Part shown: positions 36,038-44,397 of the stretch, in pieces
How positions within the stretch are numbered: the first letter of the stretch is position 1
Layout of the letters: each line of letters begins with the position of its first letter
DNA from: DASQEH01 sp038239485
GTDB taxonomy: Bacteria; Actinomycetota; Actinomycetes; Propionibacteriales; Nocardioidaceae
NCBI GenBank assembly: GCA_038239485.1
Contig: JBBSET010000003.1
Location: 36,800 to 100,799 of the forward strand
Direction of reading: 5' to 3'
Length of the DNA: 64,000 nucleotides
Program-made: the position numbers and the translations under genes
The notes under the pieces: model-generated
What the model saw: only the letters and a program-made list of their open reading frames with translations
Told to the model about the DNA's origin: nothing
Database searches by the model: none

Positions 36038-36661
36038 TCAGGTGAGGCGGTTGCGTTCCGCCCAGAGCGCCGCCTGGGTCCGGTCCTGGACGCCGATCCG
36101 CTGGAAGGTGGAGGTGAGGTGAGCCTTGACCGTCCGTTCGGTGATACCCAGCCGTCTGGCGATCTGCTTGTTGGCCAGGCCCTGTCGCACCAGTCCGAGC
36201 ACCTCCAGCTCGCGCTTGGTCAGGTCCACCGTGATCGTCGGGGCCTTTGTACGCGACGTGAGCAGCTGTCGAGCAGCTCGCGGATGCAGCGGAGACTCGC
36301 CCCGCGCCGCAGCCCGGATACCCTCCAGTAGATCCTCGGGGTCGGTGTCCTTGAGCAGGTACCCGATGGCGCCGGCGTCCAGAGCCGCAACGATGCGCTC
36401 GGTGTCGGAGAACGACGTCAGCACGACCACCGACGACTCCACCCCGGAGTCGACGATGCGGCGAGTGGCCTCGACCCCGTCGACGACCGGCATCTGGAGG
36501 TCCATCAGGACCACGTTGGGTCGCAGGTCCAGCACCGTTGCGACAGCGACCTCACCGTCGGCTGCCGTGCCCACCACCTCGATGCCGTCGGCGCCGTCCA
36601 GCAGCTGCTCGAGGCCCATCCGCACCATCGCATGGTCGTCGGCGAGCACCACTGTGATCAT
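36038..36661 (-). CDS. NarL/LuxR-type response regulator
   Basis: The 207-residue regulator starts MITVVLADDHAMVRMGL, with phospho-acceptor Asp in VVLMDLQMPVVDG and Lys in YLLKDTDPEDLL. The LuxR domain is LTKRELEVLGLVRQGLANKQ, followed by ITERTVKAHLTSTFQRIGV. It overlaps the kinase stop by 4 bases. Together with the secreted protein gene further upstream they form a three-gene unit. Confidence 0.95.
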   Translation of the reverse strand: MITVVLADDHAMVRMGLEQLLDGADGIEVVGTAADGEVAVATVLDLRPNVVLMDLQMPVVDGVEATRRIVDSGVESSVVVLTSFSDTERIVAALDAGAIGYLLKDTDPEDLLEGIRAAARGESPLHPRAARQLLTSRTKAPTITVDLTKRELEVLGLVRQGLANKQIARRLGITERTVKAHLTSTFQRIGVQDRTQAALWAERNRLT

Positions 36662-38004
36662 CGCGATATCTCCAGTCTGACGGTGGTGCCGACACCGGGC
36701 GCCGACTCGATCTCCAGCGCGCCGCCTGCTTCGATTATGAGGTCCCGGAGGCCACGGAGGCCGAGATGATCTCCGCGAGGCACTGACGCGGGGACGAATC
36801 CGGCGCCGTCATCCACCACAATCAGCACCAGCAGGTCCGCGCTGACGGTCACCGTCACCCGGATCGACTGCGGTCGTCCGTGTCGGACGGCATTGCGGAC
36901 CGCCTCCTGGGCAACCCGCCATGCCAGGGCCGAAGCATCTGGCCGGACGCCGGTCGTGTCTGCGACCTGGAGGTCCACGTCGATGCCCGCAGCGACAGCT
37001 GGCGCGAGCAGGTCGTCCAGGGCGGCCGCAAGCCCCTCGGTCGCCAGGTCCGGCGGGTAGATCTCCACCAGCAGGGACCGTAGCGTCCGCAGGCTCCGCC
37101 GAACGCCGAGACCGAGCGCCTCGAGCCGACGCGCCACCTCCGGCCGGTCCGAGAGCTCACGCGCGGTCGCCGAGGCGCCGAACGAGATGCCGGCCAGGTC
37201 CTGCACCACCCCGTCGTGCAGATCCCTCGCGATCCGCCTCCGCTCGTGCTCGGACGCCTCAACGGCGGCCATCAGCAGCCGCTCGCGCTCAGCCGCCGAC
37301 GCATCGAGACGGCGCGCCAGCACCCACACCAGCGGCACGGTGAGGGCGACGAAGATCACCAGCCCGGCAACCGTGATCGGCCGGAACTCCTTGAGGACCT
37401 GGGCGCTGCGACGGGAGACGTCGGCGTAGGAGTAGTAGGCCTCGAACATCAGCTTCCTGCCGCCAGGGACCCAGACCTGCGCATACACCTCGAGCAGCTG
37501 ACCGAAGCTTCGCTCGTAGCGGTTCTCCGGTGCCGTGAGGTCCGACACCTGGGCGGCGGTGCCGCCGTTGTCGAGGACCGCGCGCTCCTCTGCTCCGAGC
37601 GTGAAGCGGTCGCCGATGAGCTGAGTCTTGTCGGAGTACACGATCCGTCCGCTCGCGTCCCAGATCTTGATCCGCAGGACGTCGCCCACGATCAACCGCC
37701 TGAGCGCGAGGCGGTCGAATCGGTCGATGGAGACCGTACGGCCCTGGACCAGTCCCCGGCTCAGGGCGGGCTCGACCACGGTGGTGGCGAGCAGCTGGGT
37801 CGTGGAGCGCGCGACCACGATCGCCTCGGCCGTCGCCGCCCGCTTGGTCAGCCACCCCGACGCGACCAGGAGGATGACGAGTGCCACGATGCCCGCCGCG
37901 ACGAACTGGATCACCGGGCGGGTCCAGCGAGGACGTCGCGCTGCCGCCGCGGACCCGGAGGTGCGCGACGGCCAGCGACCGAGCATCGTTGATGACCACC
38001 TCAT
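36658..38004 (-). CDS. NarL-type sensor histidine kinase
   Basis: The 448-residue kinase has a first membrane helix near residues 32-50, an extracytoplasmic sensor domain of roughly 160 residues, and a second helix near 205-225. The HisKA_3 domain follows (RRRIARDLHDGVVQDLAGI, phospho-acceptor His), then an ATPase domain (VAQEAVRNAVRHG, VVDDGAGF, GLRGLRDLI). A start a few codons later (MLGRWPS) is possible. It lies 31 bases downstream of a small secreted protein gene, whose product may act on its sensor domain. Confidence 0.93.
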   Translation of the reverse strand: MRWSSTMLGRWPSRTSGSAAAARRPRWTRPVIQFVAAGIVALVILLVASGWLTKRAATAEAIVVARSTTQLLATTVVEPALSRGLVQGRTVSIDRFDRLALRRLIVGDVLRIKIWDASGRIVYSDKTQLIGDRFTLGAEERAVLDNGGTAAQVSDLTAPENRYERSFGQLLEVYAQVWVPGGRKLMFEAYYSYADVSRRSAQVLKEFRPITVAGLVIFVALTVPLVWVLARRLDASAAERERLLMAAVEASEHERRRIARDLHDGVVQDLAGISFGASATARELSDRPEVARRLEALGLGVRRSLRTLRSLLVEIYPPDLATEGLAAALDDLLAPAVAAGIDVDLQVADTTGVRPDASALAWRVAQEAVRNAVRHGRPQSIRVTVTVSADLLVLIVVDDGAGFVPASVPRGDHLGLRGLRDLIIEAGGALEIESAPGVGTTVRLEISR

Positions 38005-38035
38005 GGAAGGGTCACCAGTATGGCGCTGGGATGCG

Positions 38036-38434
38036 TCAGATCGTCAGATTCCCTGCGCATGACTCTCCGGTCGCAGGGTTGTGCGCGCGCCACCCGATCT
38101 GGTCCGCGCCCGAAGCGTTGACCAAGCGCCGGCCGACGCTGAACGACCCGCTCGGGCCGAGCGTCTGGGCTCTGCCGTGTGCGGACACCCCTCCGTTGTG
38201 CAGGATGCGCCAGGTCCAATGCTGGCCGGCGACGTTGCTGTCAACCTCTCCCTCGACTTCGATCCGGCCGTTGTCAGGTTTGGCATTCAGCTTCCAGGTG
38301 GAGTGCGCGGAGCAGTGGCCGCTCTTCGTCACGCCTCCGCCTCCGCCGCTGGCAAGGGCGGGTGCTGACGCGGCCCCGGCGAACAGGCCGACGGCGGCGA
38401 GTGCGGTGATCGAGCGATAAGTCCGACGATTCAT
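38036..38434 (-). CDS. Small secreted protein upstream of a two-component system
   Basis: The 132-residue protein has a Sec-type signal peptide (MNRRTYRSITALAAVGLFAG, cleavage likely after PALA), then a Gly run and about 95 residues that look beta-rich. Two cysteines, in SGHCSAHS and GESCAGN, could form a disulfide. The pattern (WKLN, VDSNVAGQHWTWRI, PSGSFSVGRRLVN) resembles a family of small uncharacterised actinobacterial exported proteins. The spacing of 31 bases to the kinase suggests one operon. No function known. Confidence 0.85.
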   Translation of the reverse strand: MNRRTYRSITALAAVGLFAGAASAPALASGGGGGVTKSGHCSAHSTWKLNAKPDNGRIEVEGEVDSNVAGQHWTWRILHNGGVSAHGRAQTLGPSGSFSVGRRLVNASGADQIGWRAHNPATGESCAGNLTI

Positions 38435-38554
38435 GATTCCTCCGTGTTGAGAAATTAAGGATGGTTTGCTTACTCCTCAACCTTCGCGGAACGCGAGGAC
38501 AGGTATCAATTGGTCGCTGGTGCTACGACCAGCGAAGGCCCAAGGCCGGGCGGC

Positions 38555-39901
38555 TCAGAGCGCCAGCGAGATCTTGACGATATCGGCGAGCCGTTGGGCC
38601 AACGACTGCGCGTCGGCCTCCGACTCCGCCTCGACCATCACCCGGACGAGCTGCTCGGTCCCGGAGGGCCGGAGCAGCACGCGTCCGTTGTCTCCCAGCT
38701 CGGCCTTCGCCTCGGCCACGGCCGCTTGCACGGTCGGGTCCGTGGCGGCCAGCGTCTTGTCGACGTCGGGGACGTTGATGAGGACCTGCGGCATCCGGCG
38801 CATCACCGCTGCCAAGTCGGCGAGACTGCGACCGGTGGCTGCCATCCGCGCCGCCACGTGTAGCGCCGCCAACGTGCCGTCTCCTGTCGTGGCGTAGTCG
38901 GTCATGATCAGATGGCCCGACTGCTCCCCCCCGAGGGTGTACCCGCCTGCTCGCATCTCCTCGAGCACGTATCGGTCACCAACGCTTGCCTGGACGACGC
39001 TCAGTCCCTCCGCCCGCATCGCGAGCAGGAACCCGAGGTTGCTCATGACGGTTGCGACGACGGTGTCAGCGACGAGCACGCCGGCATCGCGTCCGGCAAC
39101 GGCCAAGATGGCGAGGATCTGGTCCCCATCGACCACGGCACCGTCAGCGTCCACAGCCAAGCAGCGGTCCGCGTCGCCGTCGAAGGCGAAGCCGGCATCG
39201 GCTCGCTCGGCCACGACAGCTGCTCGCAGCGGCCCTAGGTGCGTCGAGCCGCACCGGTCGTTGATGTTCAGCCCGTCCGGCCTGTCGCTGATGGCCACGA
39301 CCTCGGCGCCGGCCCGGCGCAACGCCTGCGGAGCAGCCGTCGAGGCGGCGCCGTTCGCACAGTCGACCACGATCTTCAGCCCGGCGAGGTCCGACCCCAC
39401 GGAGGAGGTCAGATGACAGACGTAGCGCTCGGCCGCTGTGGGCTCGTCGAGGACGCGGCCGACGTCAGCCCCGACGGGGCGAGCGGCGGTCGTCTCCAGT
39501 GCAGCCTCGATGGCGTCCTCGTCGTCGTCGGCGAGCTTCAAGCCGCCATGAGCGAAGAACTTGATGCCGTTGTCGGGCATCGGGTTGTGGGACGCCGAGA
39601 TCATCACCCCGAAGTCCGCGTCGAGAGCGGCGGTCAGATAGGCGACCGCTGGAGTCGGCAGGACGCCGAGCCGGTGGACGTCGACCCCGGCGGACGCGAG
39701 GCCGGCCACCACCGCAGCCTCGAGAAACTCACCTGACGCACGCGGATCGCGCCCGACCACCGCCACCTGGCGGCGAAGCGGCCAGGTCCTACGGGTGCCG
39801 AGGACGGTAGCCGCGGCGACGGACAGCCGCAGTGCCAGCTCGGGAGTGAGGTCGCGGTTCGCGACCCCCCGGACCCCGTCAGTGCCGAACAGCCGCCCCA
39901 C
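38555..39901 (-). CDS. glmM: Phosphoglucosamine mutase
   Basis: The 448-residue enzyme converts glucosamine-6-phosphate to glucosamine-1-phosphate for UDP-GlcNAc. It starts MGRLFGTDGVRGVANRDLTP, has the active serine in VMISASHNPMPDNGIKFF, the metal loop FDGDADRCLAVD, and the C-terminal phosphate loop VLLRPSGTEQLVRVMVE. It lies 15 bases downstream of rpsI, in the usual rplM-rpsI-glmM order. Confidence 0.98.
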   Translation of the reverse strand: MGRLFGTDGVRGVANRDLTPELALRLSVAAATVLGTRRTWPLRRQVAVVGRDPRASGEFLEAAVVAGLASAGVDVHRLGVLPTPAVAYLTAALDADFGVMISASHNPMPDNGIKFFAHGGLKLADDDEDAIEAALETTAARPVGADVGRVLDEPTAAERYVCHLTSSVGSDLAGLKIVVDCANGAASTAAPQALRRAGAEVVAISDRPDGLNINDRCGSTHLGPLRAAVVAERADAGFAFDGDADRCLAVDADGAVVDGDQILAILAVAGRDAGVLVADTVVATVMSNLGFLLAMRAEGLSVVQASVGDRYVLEEMRAGGYTLGGEQSGHLIMTDYATTGDGTLAALHVAARMAATGRSLADLAAVMRRMPQVLINVPDVDKTLAATDPTVQAAVAEAKAELGDNGRVLLRPSGTEQLVRVMVEAESEADAQSLAQRLADIVKISLAL

Positions 39902-39916
39902 AGTCCGGTGCGAGCC

Positions 39917-40417
39917 TCAGCGCTTGCTGTACTGAGGAGCCTTGCGGGCCTTCTTCAGGCCCGCCTTCTTGCGCTCCTTGATCCGCGCGTCGCGGGTCAG
40001 CATGCCCGCCTTCTTGAGCGATGGGCGGTTGGCTTCCACGTCGGTCTCGTTGAGCGCCCGCGAGACGCCCAGACGCAGCGCTCCGGCTTGGCCGGTGAGG
40101 CCACCACCGTGGATCCTGGCGATGACGTCGTACTGGCCGACGAGCTGGGTGAGCACGAACGGCTCCTTGACCAGCTGCTGGTGCAGCTTGTTGGGGAAGT
40201 ACTCCTCCAACGCCCGGCCGTTGACGGACCAGGTCCCGCTTCCCGGCGTGATCCGCACCCGAGCCACAGCCTCCTTGCGACGGCCGGTGGCCCCTGCGGC
40301 CGCGATGTTGACCGAACGAGCCGGGCTGTCGACCGACGGCGTGCTCTCGGTGGTGTACTCGCTCGGGACGTCGACGTCGGCGTCGACGTCACTGACGGGC
40401 TGGGTGGTGTCAGCCAC
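39917..40417 (-). CDS. rpsI: Ribosomal protein S9
   Basis: The 166-residue protein has an acidic N-terminal extension of about 40 residues (DVDADVDVPSEY) before the S9 core (TGRRKEAVARVRITPGSGTW) and ends with the conserved KKARKAPQYSKR tail that reaches the P-site tRNA. It follows rplM after 66 bases. Confidence 0.98.
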   Translation of the reverse strand: MADTTQPVSDVDADVDVPSEYTTESTPSVDSPARSVNIAAAGATGRRKEAVARVRITPGSGTWSVNGRALEEYFPNKLHQQLVKEPFVLTQLVGQYDVIARIHGGGLTGQAGALRLGVSRALNETDVEANRPSLKKAGMLTRDARIKERKKAGLKKARKAPQYSKR

Positions 40418-40483
40418 GGTTGGTCCTCACTTCTTGGTGTCTCCCTGCGCGACTGCGGATGGTGGTGGTGCTCTGCCGTCTGG

Positions 40484-40927
40484 TCACTGGGCGACCTGGA
40501 CGATCTCGAACGGCTGCGGCTGCTGCGCCGCGTGCGGGTGGTTGGGTCCCGAGTAGACCTTGAGCTTGGTCAGCAGCTGACGGCTCAGGCGGTTCTTCGG
40601 GAGCATTCCCCACACCGCCTTCTCGATGGCGCGACGCGGGTCCTTGGCCAGCAGGTCACCGAACGAGATCGTCGACAGCCCACCCGGGTAGCCGGAGTGG
40701 CGGTACGCCATCTTGGTCTCCCGCTTGTTGCCCGACAGGGCCACCTTGTCGGCGTTGATGATGATGACGAAGTCACCGGTGTCCATGTGCGGGGCGTAGG
40801 TCGCTTTGTGCTTGCCGCGCAGAAGTGTCGCGGCCTGGACGGCGAGACGACCCAAGACGACGTCGGTCGCGTCGATGACGTGCCAGTCACGCGTGATGTC
40901 GCCTGGCTTCGGGCTGTACGTGCGCAC
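40484..40927 (-). CDS. rplM: Ribosomal protein L13
   Basis: The 147-residue L13 shows DWHVIDATDVVLGRLAVQAA, KHKATYAPHMDTGDFVIIIN and RAIEKAVWGMLPKNRLSRQL. The start is GTG at 40927 with AAGG about ten bases upstream. It is first in the rplM-rpsI-glmM unit, whose promoter lies in the 437-base gap before gltA. Confidence 0.98.
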   Translation of the reverse strand: MRTYSPKPGDITRDWHVIDATDVVLGRLAVQAATLLRGKHKATYAPHMDTGDFVIIINADKVALSGNKRETKMAYRHSGYPGGLSTISFGDLLAKDPRRAIEKAVWGMLPKNRLSRQLLTKLKVYSGPNHPHAAQQPQPFEIVQVAQ

Positions 40928-41364
40928 GGGGGTGGACCTTCGTTCGTTTCGTAGTCGCGGTGGATGGTCGCAGGCTATTGGTCACAGGGGTGTTCATCGC
41001 ACAATGTCGGGACCGATCGGGCTGCGCGCACCAGATGAGCGGTGCTGACGGCAGCTCGGCGGCTCATCCGGTGAGGATTACCCGCCGAAAGCACAACGAC
41101 CGCCCAGAATACCGGCCTTCGCCACCCAGGGTCAAAACGAGAGGCTCCGCCGGACAGATGGGCCTGAACCTGCGGGCCTTGCGGCCCCCGCCAGCCTACC
41201 GTGACCGGGGTGGGTAGCGTTGTCCGTACTGTTGGCGAGGCCTAGGTTTGACCAGTGGTAGATGCTACGCAGCACGACACTCGGCGTGAGGGCCACCCGG
41301 CCGTCGCGATTCGAGCGTCCCGCCCGTGTGCCGGGCCCCCCGAACCCTCCAGAGGAGACCCGCC
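40928..41364. other. Divergent intergenic region between rplM and gltA
   Basis: There is no protein-like frame in this 437-base gap. It should contain the rplM promoter and leader (minus strand) and the gltA promoter (plus strand, listed separately). A GC-rich hairpin (GCGGGCC, four-base loop, GGCC with CCCGC) lies near 41173-41195. I could not identify a convincing rplM promoter. Confidence 0.5.
41220..41248 (+). promoter_or_regulatory. Likely sigma-70-type promoter of gltA
   Basis: TTGTCC at 41220-41225, a 17-base spacer and TAGGTT at 41243-41248 fit a housekeeping promoter. The transcript would have a leader of about 110 bases before the gltA start at 41365. Confidence 0.5.
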
Positions 41365-42705
41365 GTGTCTGACACCACCACATCTGTTGAAGGCATCGCC
41401 GTCGGTGGCTCAGCGGCCGCACAGACCCTGTCGATCAGGGACAATCGGACCGGCCGCGACTACGAAGTGCCGATCGTCGACGGCACCGTGCGCGGGGTGG
41501 ACCTCGCGAAGATCACGGCCGGCGACGACGATACGCCGCTGGCGGTCTACGACCCCGGTTTCGTCAACACCGCTTCCTGTCGCTCTTCGGTCACCTTCAT
41601 CGATGGCGACAAGGGGATCCTCGAGTACCGCGGCTACCCGATCGAGCAGCTGGCCGAGAAGTCCAGCTACCTGGAGGTGGCCTACCTGCTCGTCCACGGC
41701 GAGCTGCCCACCAAGCAGGAGTTCGACGCGTGGGAGCACCAGATCACCTTCCACACATTCGTCCACGAGAATGTCAAAAGCTTCATGGAGGGGTTCCGGT
41801 ACGACGCCCACCCGATGGGGATGCTGCTGGCCTCCGTCGGGGCGCTGTCGACCTTCTACCCCGAGTCCCGCAACATCAGCGACGCCAACACCAGGCAGAT
41901 GCAGGTCGTCCGGATGATCGCGAAGATGCCGACGCTGGGCGCCTGGGCCTTCCGGCACGCCCAGGGCAAGCCGTACGTCTACCCCGACAACGACCTCGGC
42001 TACGCCGCCAACTTCTTGTCGATGCTGTTCAAGATGAGCGAGCAGCGCTTCGAGGCCGACGAGCGGCTGGTCAAGGCGCTAGAAGTGCTGTTCATCCTGC
42101 ACGCCGACCACGAACAGAACTGTTCGACCAACGCAGTTCGCTCGGTCGGGTCCTCCCAGGTCGACCCGTACTCGGCTGTCGCGGCCGGGATCGGCGCACT
42201 CTTCGGCCCGCTGCACGGCGGCGCCAACGAGGCGGTGCTGAAGATGCTGCGCCGCATCGGGTCGCTGGACGACGTCCCGGGCTTCATCGAGGGCGTGAAG
42301 AACGGCAACGAGCGGCTGATGGGATTCGGTCACCGGGTCTACAAGAACTACGACCCGCGCGCCACCATCATCAAGAAGGCGTGTGATGACGTCTTCGATG
42401 TCGTCGGCGTCAACCCCCTCCTCAAGATCGCCGTCGAGCTGGAGAAGATCGCCCTCGAGGACGAGTACTTCGTCAAGCGCAAGCTCTACCCCAACGTCGA
42501 TTTCTACAGTGGCCTGATCTACGAGGCGCTCAGCTTCCCTCCGGAGATGTTCACCGTCCTCTTCGCCATCCCACGCACCTCGGGCTGGCTGGCCCAGTGG
42601 CTCGAGCTGGTGCAGGACTCCGACCAGAGGATCGCTCGGCCCAAGCAGATCTATACCGGTCCGCGCACCCTGGACTTCGTGCCTGCGTCGGAGCGCTGGA
42701 GCTGA
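41365..42705 (+). CDS. gltA: Citrate synthase
   Basis: The 446-residue type II citrate synthase condenses acetyl-CoA and oxaloacetate. It shows LEYRGYPIEQLAEKSSYLEV, the catalytic His in LHADHEQNCSTNAVR, GALFGPLHGGANEAV and the Asp region NPLLKIAVELEKIALEDEYF. The GTG start at 41365 has AGAGGAG seven bases upstream. A GH43-like gene follows after 11 bases and may be co-transcribed. Confidence 0.98.
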   Translation: MSDTTTSVEGIAVGGSAAAQTLSIRDNRTGRDYEVPIVDGTVRGVDLAKITAGDDDTPLAVYDPGFVNTASCRSSVTFIDGDKGILEYRGYPIEQLAEKSSYLEVAYLLVHGELPTKQEFDAWEHQITFHTFVHENVKSFMEGFRYDAHPMGMLLASVGALSTFYPESRNISDANTRQMQVVRMIAKMPTLGAWAFRHAQGKPYVYPDNDLGYAANFLSMLFKMSEQRFEADERLVKALEVLFILHADHEQNCSTNAVRSVGSSQVDPYSAVAAGIGALFGPLHGGANEAVLKMLRRIGSLDDVPGFIEGVKNGNERLMGFGHRVYKNYDPRATIIKKACDDVFDVVGVNPLLKIAVELEKIALEDEYFVKRKLYPNVDFYSGLIYEALSFPPEMFTVLFAIPRTSGWLAQWLELVQDSDQRIARPKQIYTGPRTLDFVPASERWS

Positions 42706-42716
42706 CGCGCTCGGCG

Positions 42717-44354
42717 ATGCGCCGGCTGAGGTCGCGTCTGGGAGGACGCGAACCGGCCGCTGTCCACGCCGATCCTGAAACCGCTGACCCGCTGCCGCAC
42801 GACGACGAACAGGGCGAGGCGGACCTGGCGCCCGGGCTCTTCGTCAACCCCGTCGCCGAGGGTGCCGACCCCTGCGTCGTCCGGGACGGCGACCGGTACC
42901 TGTGGTGCCAGAGCGAGGGCAACATCGCGATCTCGGTATGGGTCTCGGACCGGCTGCACGCCTTCGGGCGACGGCACGTGGTCTGGCGGGCGCCCGCGAA
43001 AGGCCCGTGCAGCAAGGAGGTGTGGGCGCCGGAGCTGGTCCGCCTCGACGGGCGCTGGCACATCTACTTCGCCGCCTCCGACGGGCACAACCGCAACCAT
43101 CTCAGCTACGTCCTGGTGGCCGGCACCGACGACCCGGTCGGGCCCTACGACCTGCACGGACCGCTCGAGACGGGCGACGGGACCTCGGGCGGCAACCTGT
43201 GGTCGATCGACCTGACCGTGTTCGAGCACCCAAGCGGTCGCTTCGCCGTCTGGTCGGGGTGGCCGACGCCACGAGAGGACCTTCAGCATCTCTACATCGC
43301 CCGGATGACGTCGCCGACATCGCTGGCCGGACCGCGCGTGCGGATCGCCGAGGCCGGCGTGTACGACTGGGAGCGGGTGCACGAGACCGCCGGGTCCCGC
43401 GGTCTGTTGGAGGCGCCGCAGGTACTCGCGCACGGCGGCCGGTCCTTCCTGGTGTACTCCTGTGCCGCGTCCTGGCTGCCGACCTACAAGCTCGGCATGC
43501 TGGAGCTCACCGGTCCTGATCCGCTCGACCCGGCGGCCTGGCTCCGCTTCCCGGCTCCGGTCTTCTGCTCGAGCGCCAGCACCTACGGCGTCGGGCACGG
43601 GTGCTTCCTTACCGGCGGGGACGGGCGAGAGTGGTGGCACGTGTTCCACGCGAAGGTGGACCCACGAGACGGCTGGCGGCGCGCGGTGCACGTCCAGCCG
43701 ATGACGTGGGCAGAGGACGGTACCCCGGTGCTCGGCGTGGCCCTCCCGTCACGGCAGGCGCTGAAGGTTCCGGTCGGCACTCCCCACCTCACCAGGGCGC
43801 GGGCGACACACTGGGACTTCACGGGGCCGGACGCCCTCGCCGGCTTCGACTACTACGGGCACCACCAGTTCCTCGCCGAGCAGTCGACCGGTATCCACCT
43901 CGGCGTCGTGCCCGAGGTTGCTGTCAACGCCTACCGCTGTGGCGAGAAGCTGGTTCTCCGCGACGGCTCGTACGCGGACCTGAGACTGAGCGCCGACTTC
44001 CGGTTCCTCGCTGACCACCGGGCCGCCGGAGTGCTGTTCCGCTGCACGGGACCGGCCGTCGGCTACGACGCCCAGCGGGGGTACTTCGCCGGCATCGCCC
44101 GCGACCGCGACGCTTTGGTGTTGGGCATGACCGACGGCACCAGGTTCAGGTTGCTGGCCGAGACCCACATCGACACCGACCTCGCGGCCACCCAGGTGTT
44201 GACCGTGACCGCAGCCGGGCCCGACATCCGGGTCACGTCCGGCGCCGCCAGCCTCGACGTCCGCGACAGCTCGTACACCGGTGGATCGGTCGGACTCCGC
44301 GTCGTCGACACCCCTGCCTGCTTCACTGCACTAGACGTCGCCCCACTGGACTGA
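42717..44354 (+). CDS. Glycoside hydrolase family 43-like protein with C-terminal lectin-like domain
   Basis: The 545-residue protein has a five-bladed propeller of GH43 type (about residues 35-340). The general base Asp is in GADPCVVRDGDRYLWC, VWAPELVRLDGRWHIYFAAS precedes the pKa-modulating Asp region, and the acid Glu is probably that in GLLEAPQVLAHGGRSFLVYS. The C-terminal 190 residues form a concanavalin-like domain as in xylosidases/arabinofuranosidases. No signal peptide is seen, so it would act in the cytoplasm on imported oligosaccharides unless exported another way. It begins 11 bases after gltA. Confidence 0.85.
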   Translation: MRRLRSRLGGREPAAVHADPETADPLPHDDEQGEADLAPGLFVNPVAEGADPCVVRDGDRYLWCQSEGNIAISVWVSDRLHAFGRRHVVWRAPAKGPCSKEVWAPELVRLDGRWHIYFAASDGHNRNHLSYVLVAGTDDPVGPYDLHGPLETGDGTSGGNLWSIDLTVFEHPSGRFAVWSGWPTPREDLQHLYIARMTSPTSLAGPRVRIAEAGVYDWERVHETAGSRGLLEAPQVLAHGGRSFLVYSCAASWLPTYKLGMLELTGPDPLDPAAWLRFPAPVFCSSASTYGVGHGCFLTGGDGREWWHVFHAKVDPRDGWRRAVHVQPMTWAEDGTPVLGVALPSRQALKVPVGTPHLTRARATHWDFTGPDALAGFDYYGHHQFLAEQSTGIHLGVVPEVAVNAYRCGEKLVLRDGSYADLRLSADFRFLADHRAAGVLFRCTGPAVGYDAQRGYFAGIARDRDALVLGMTDGTRFRLLAETHIDTDLAATQVLTVTAAGPDIRVTSGAASLDVRDSSYTGGSVGLRVVDTPACFTALDVAPLD

Positions 44355-44397
44355 TGAGCCCACCTCGCTCATCAGTAGCCTGGGCCATCACGCAGCG

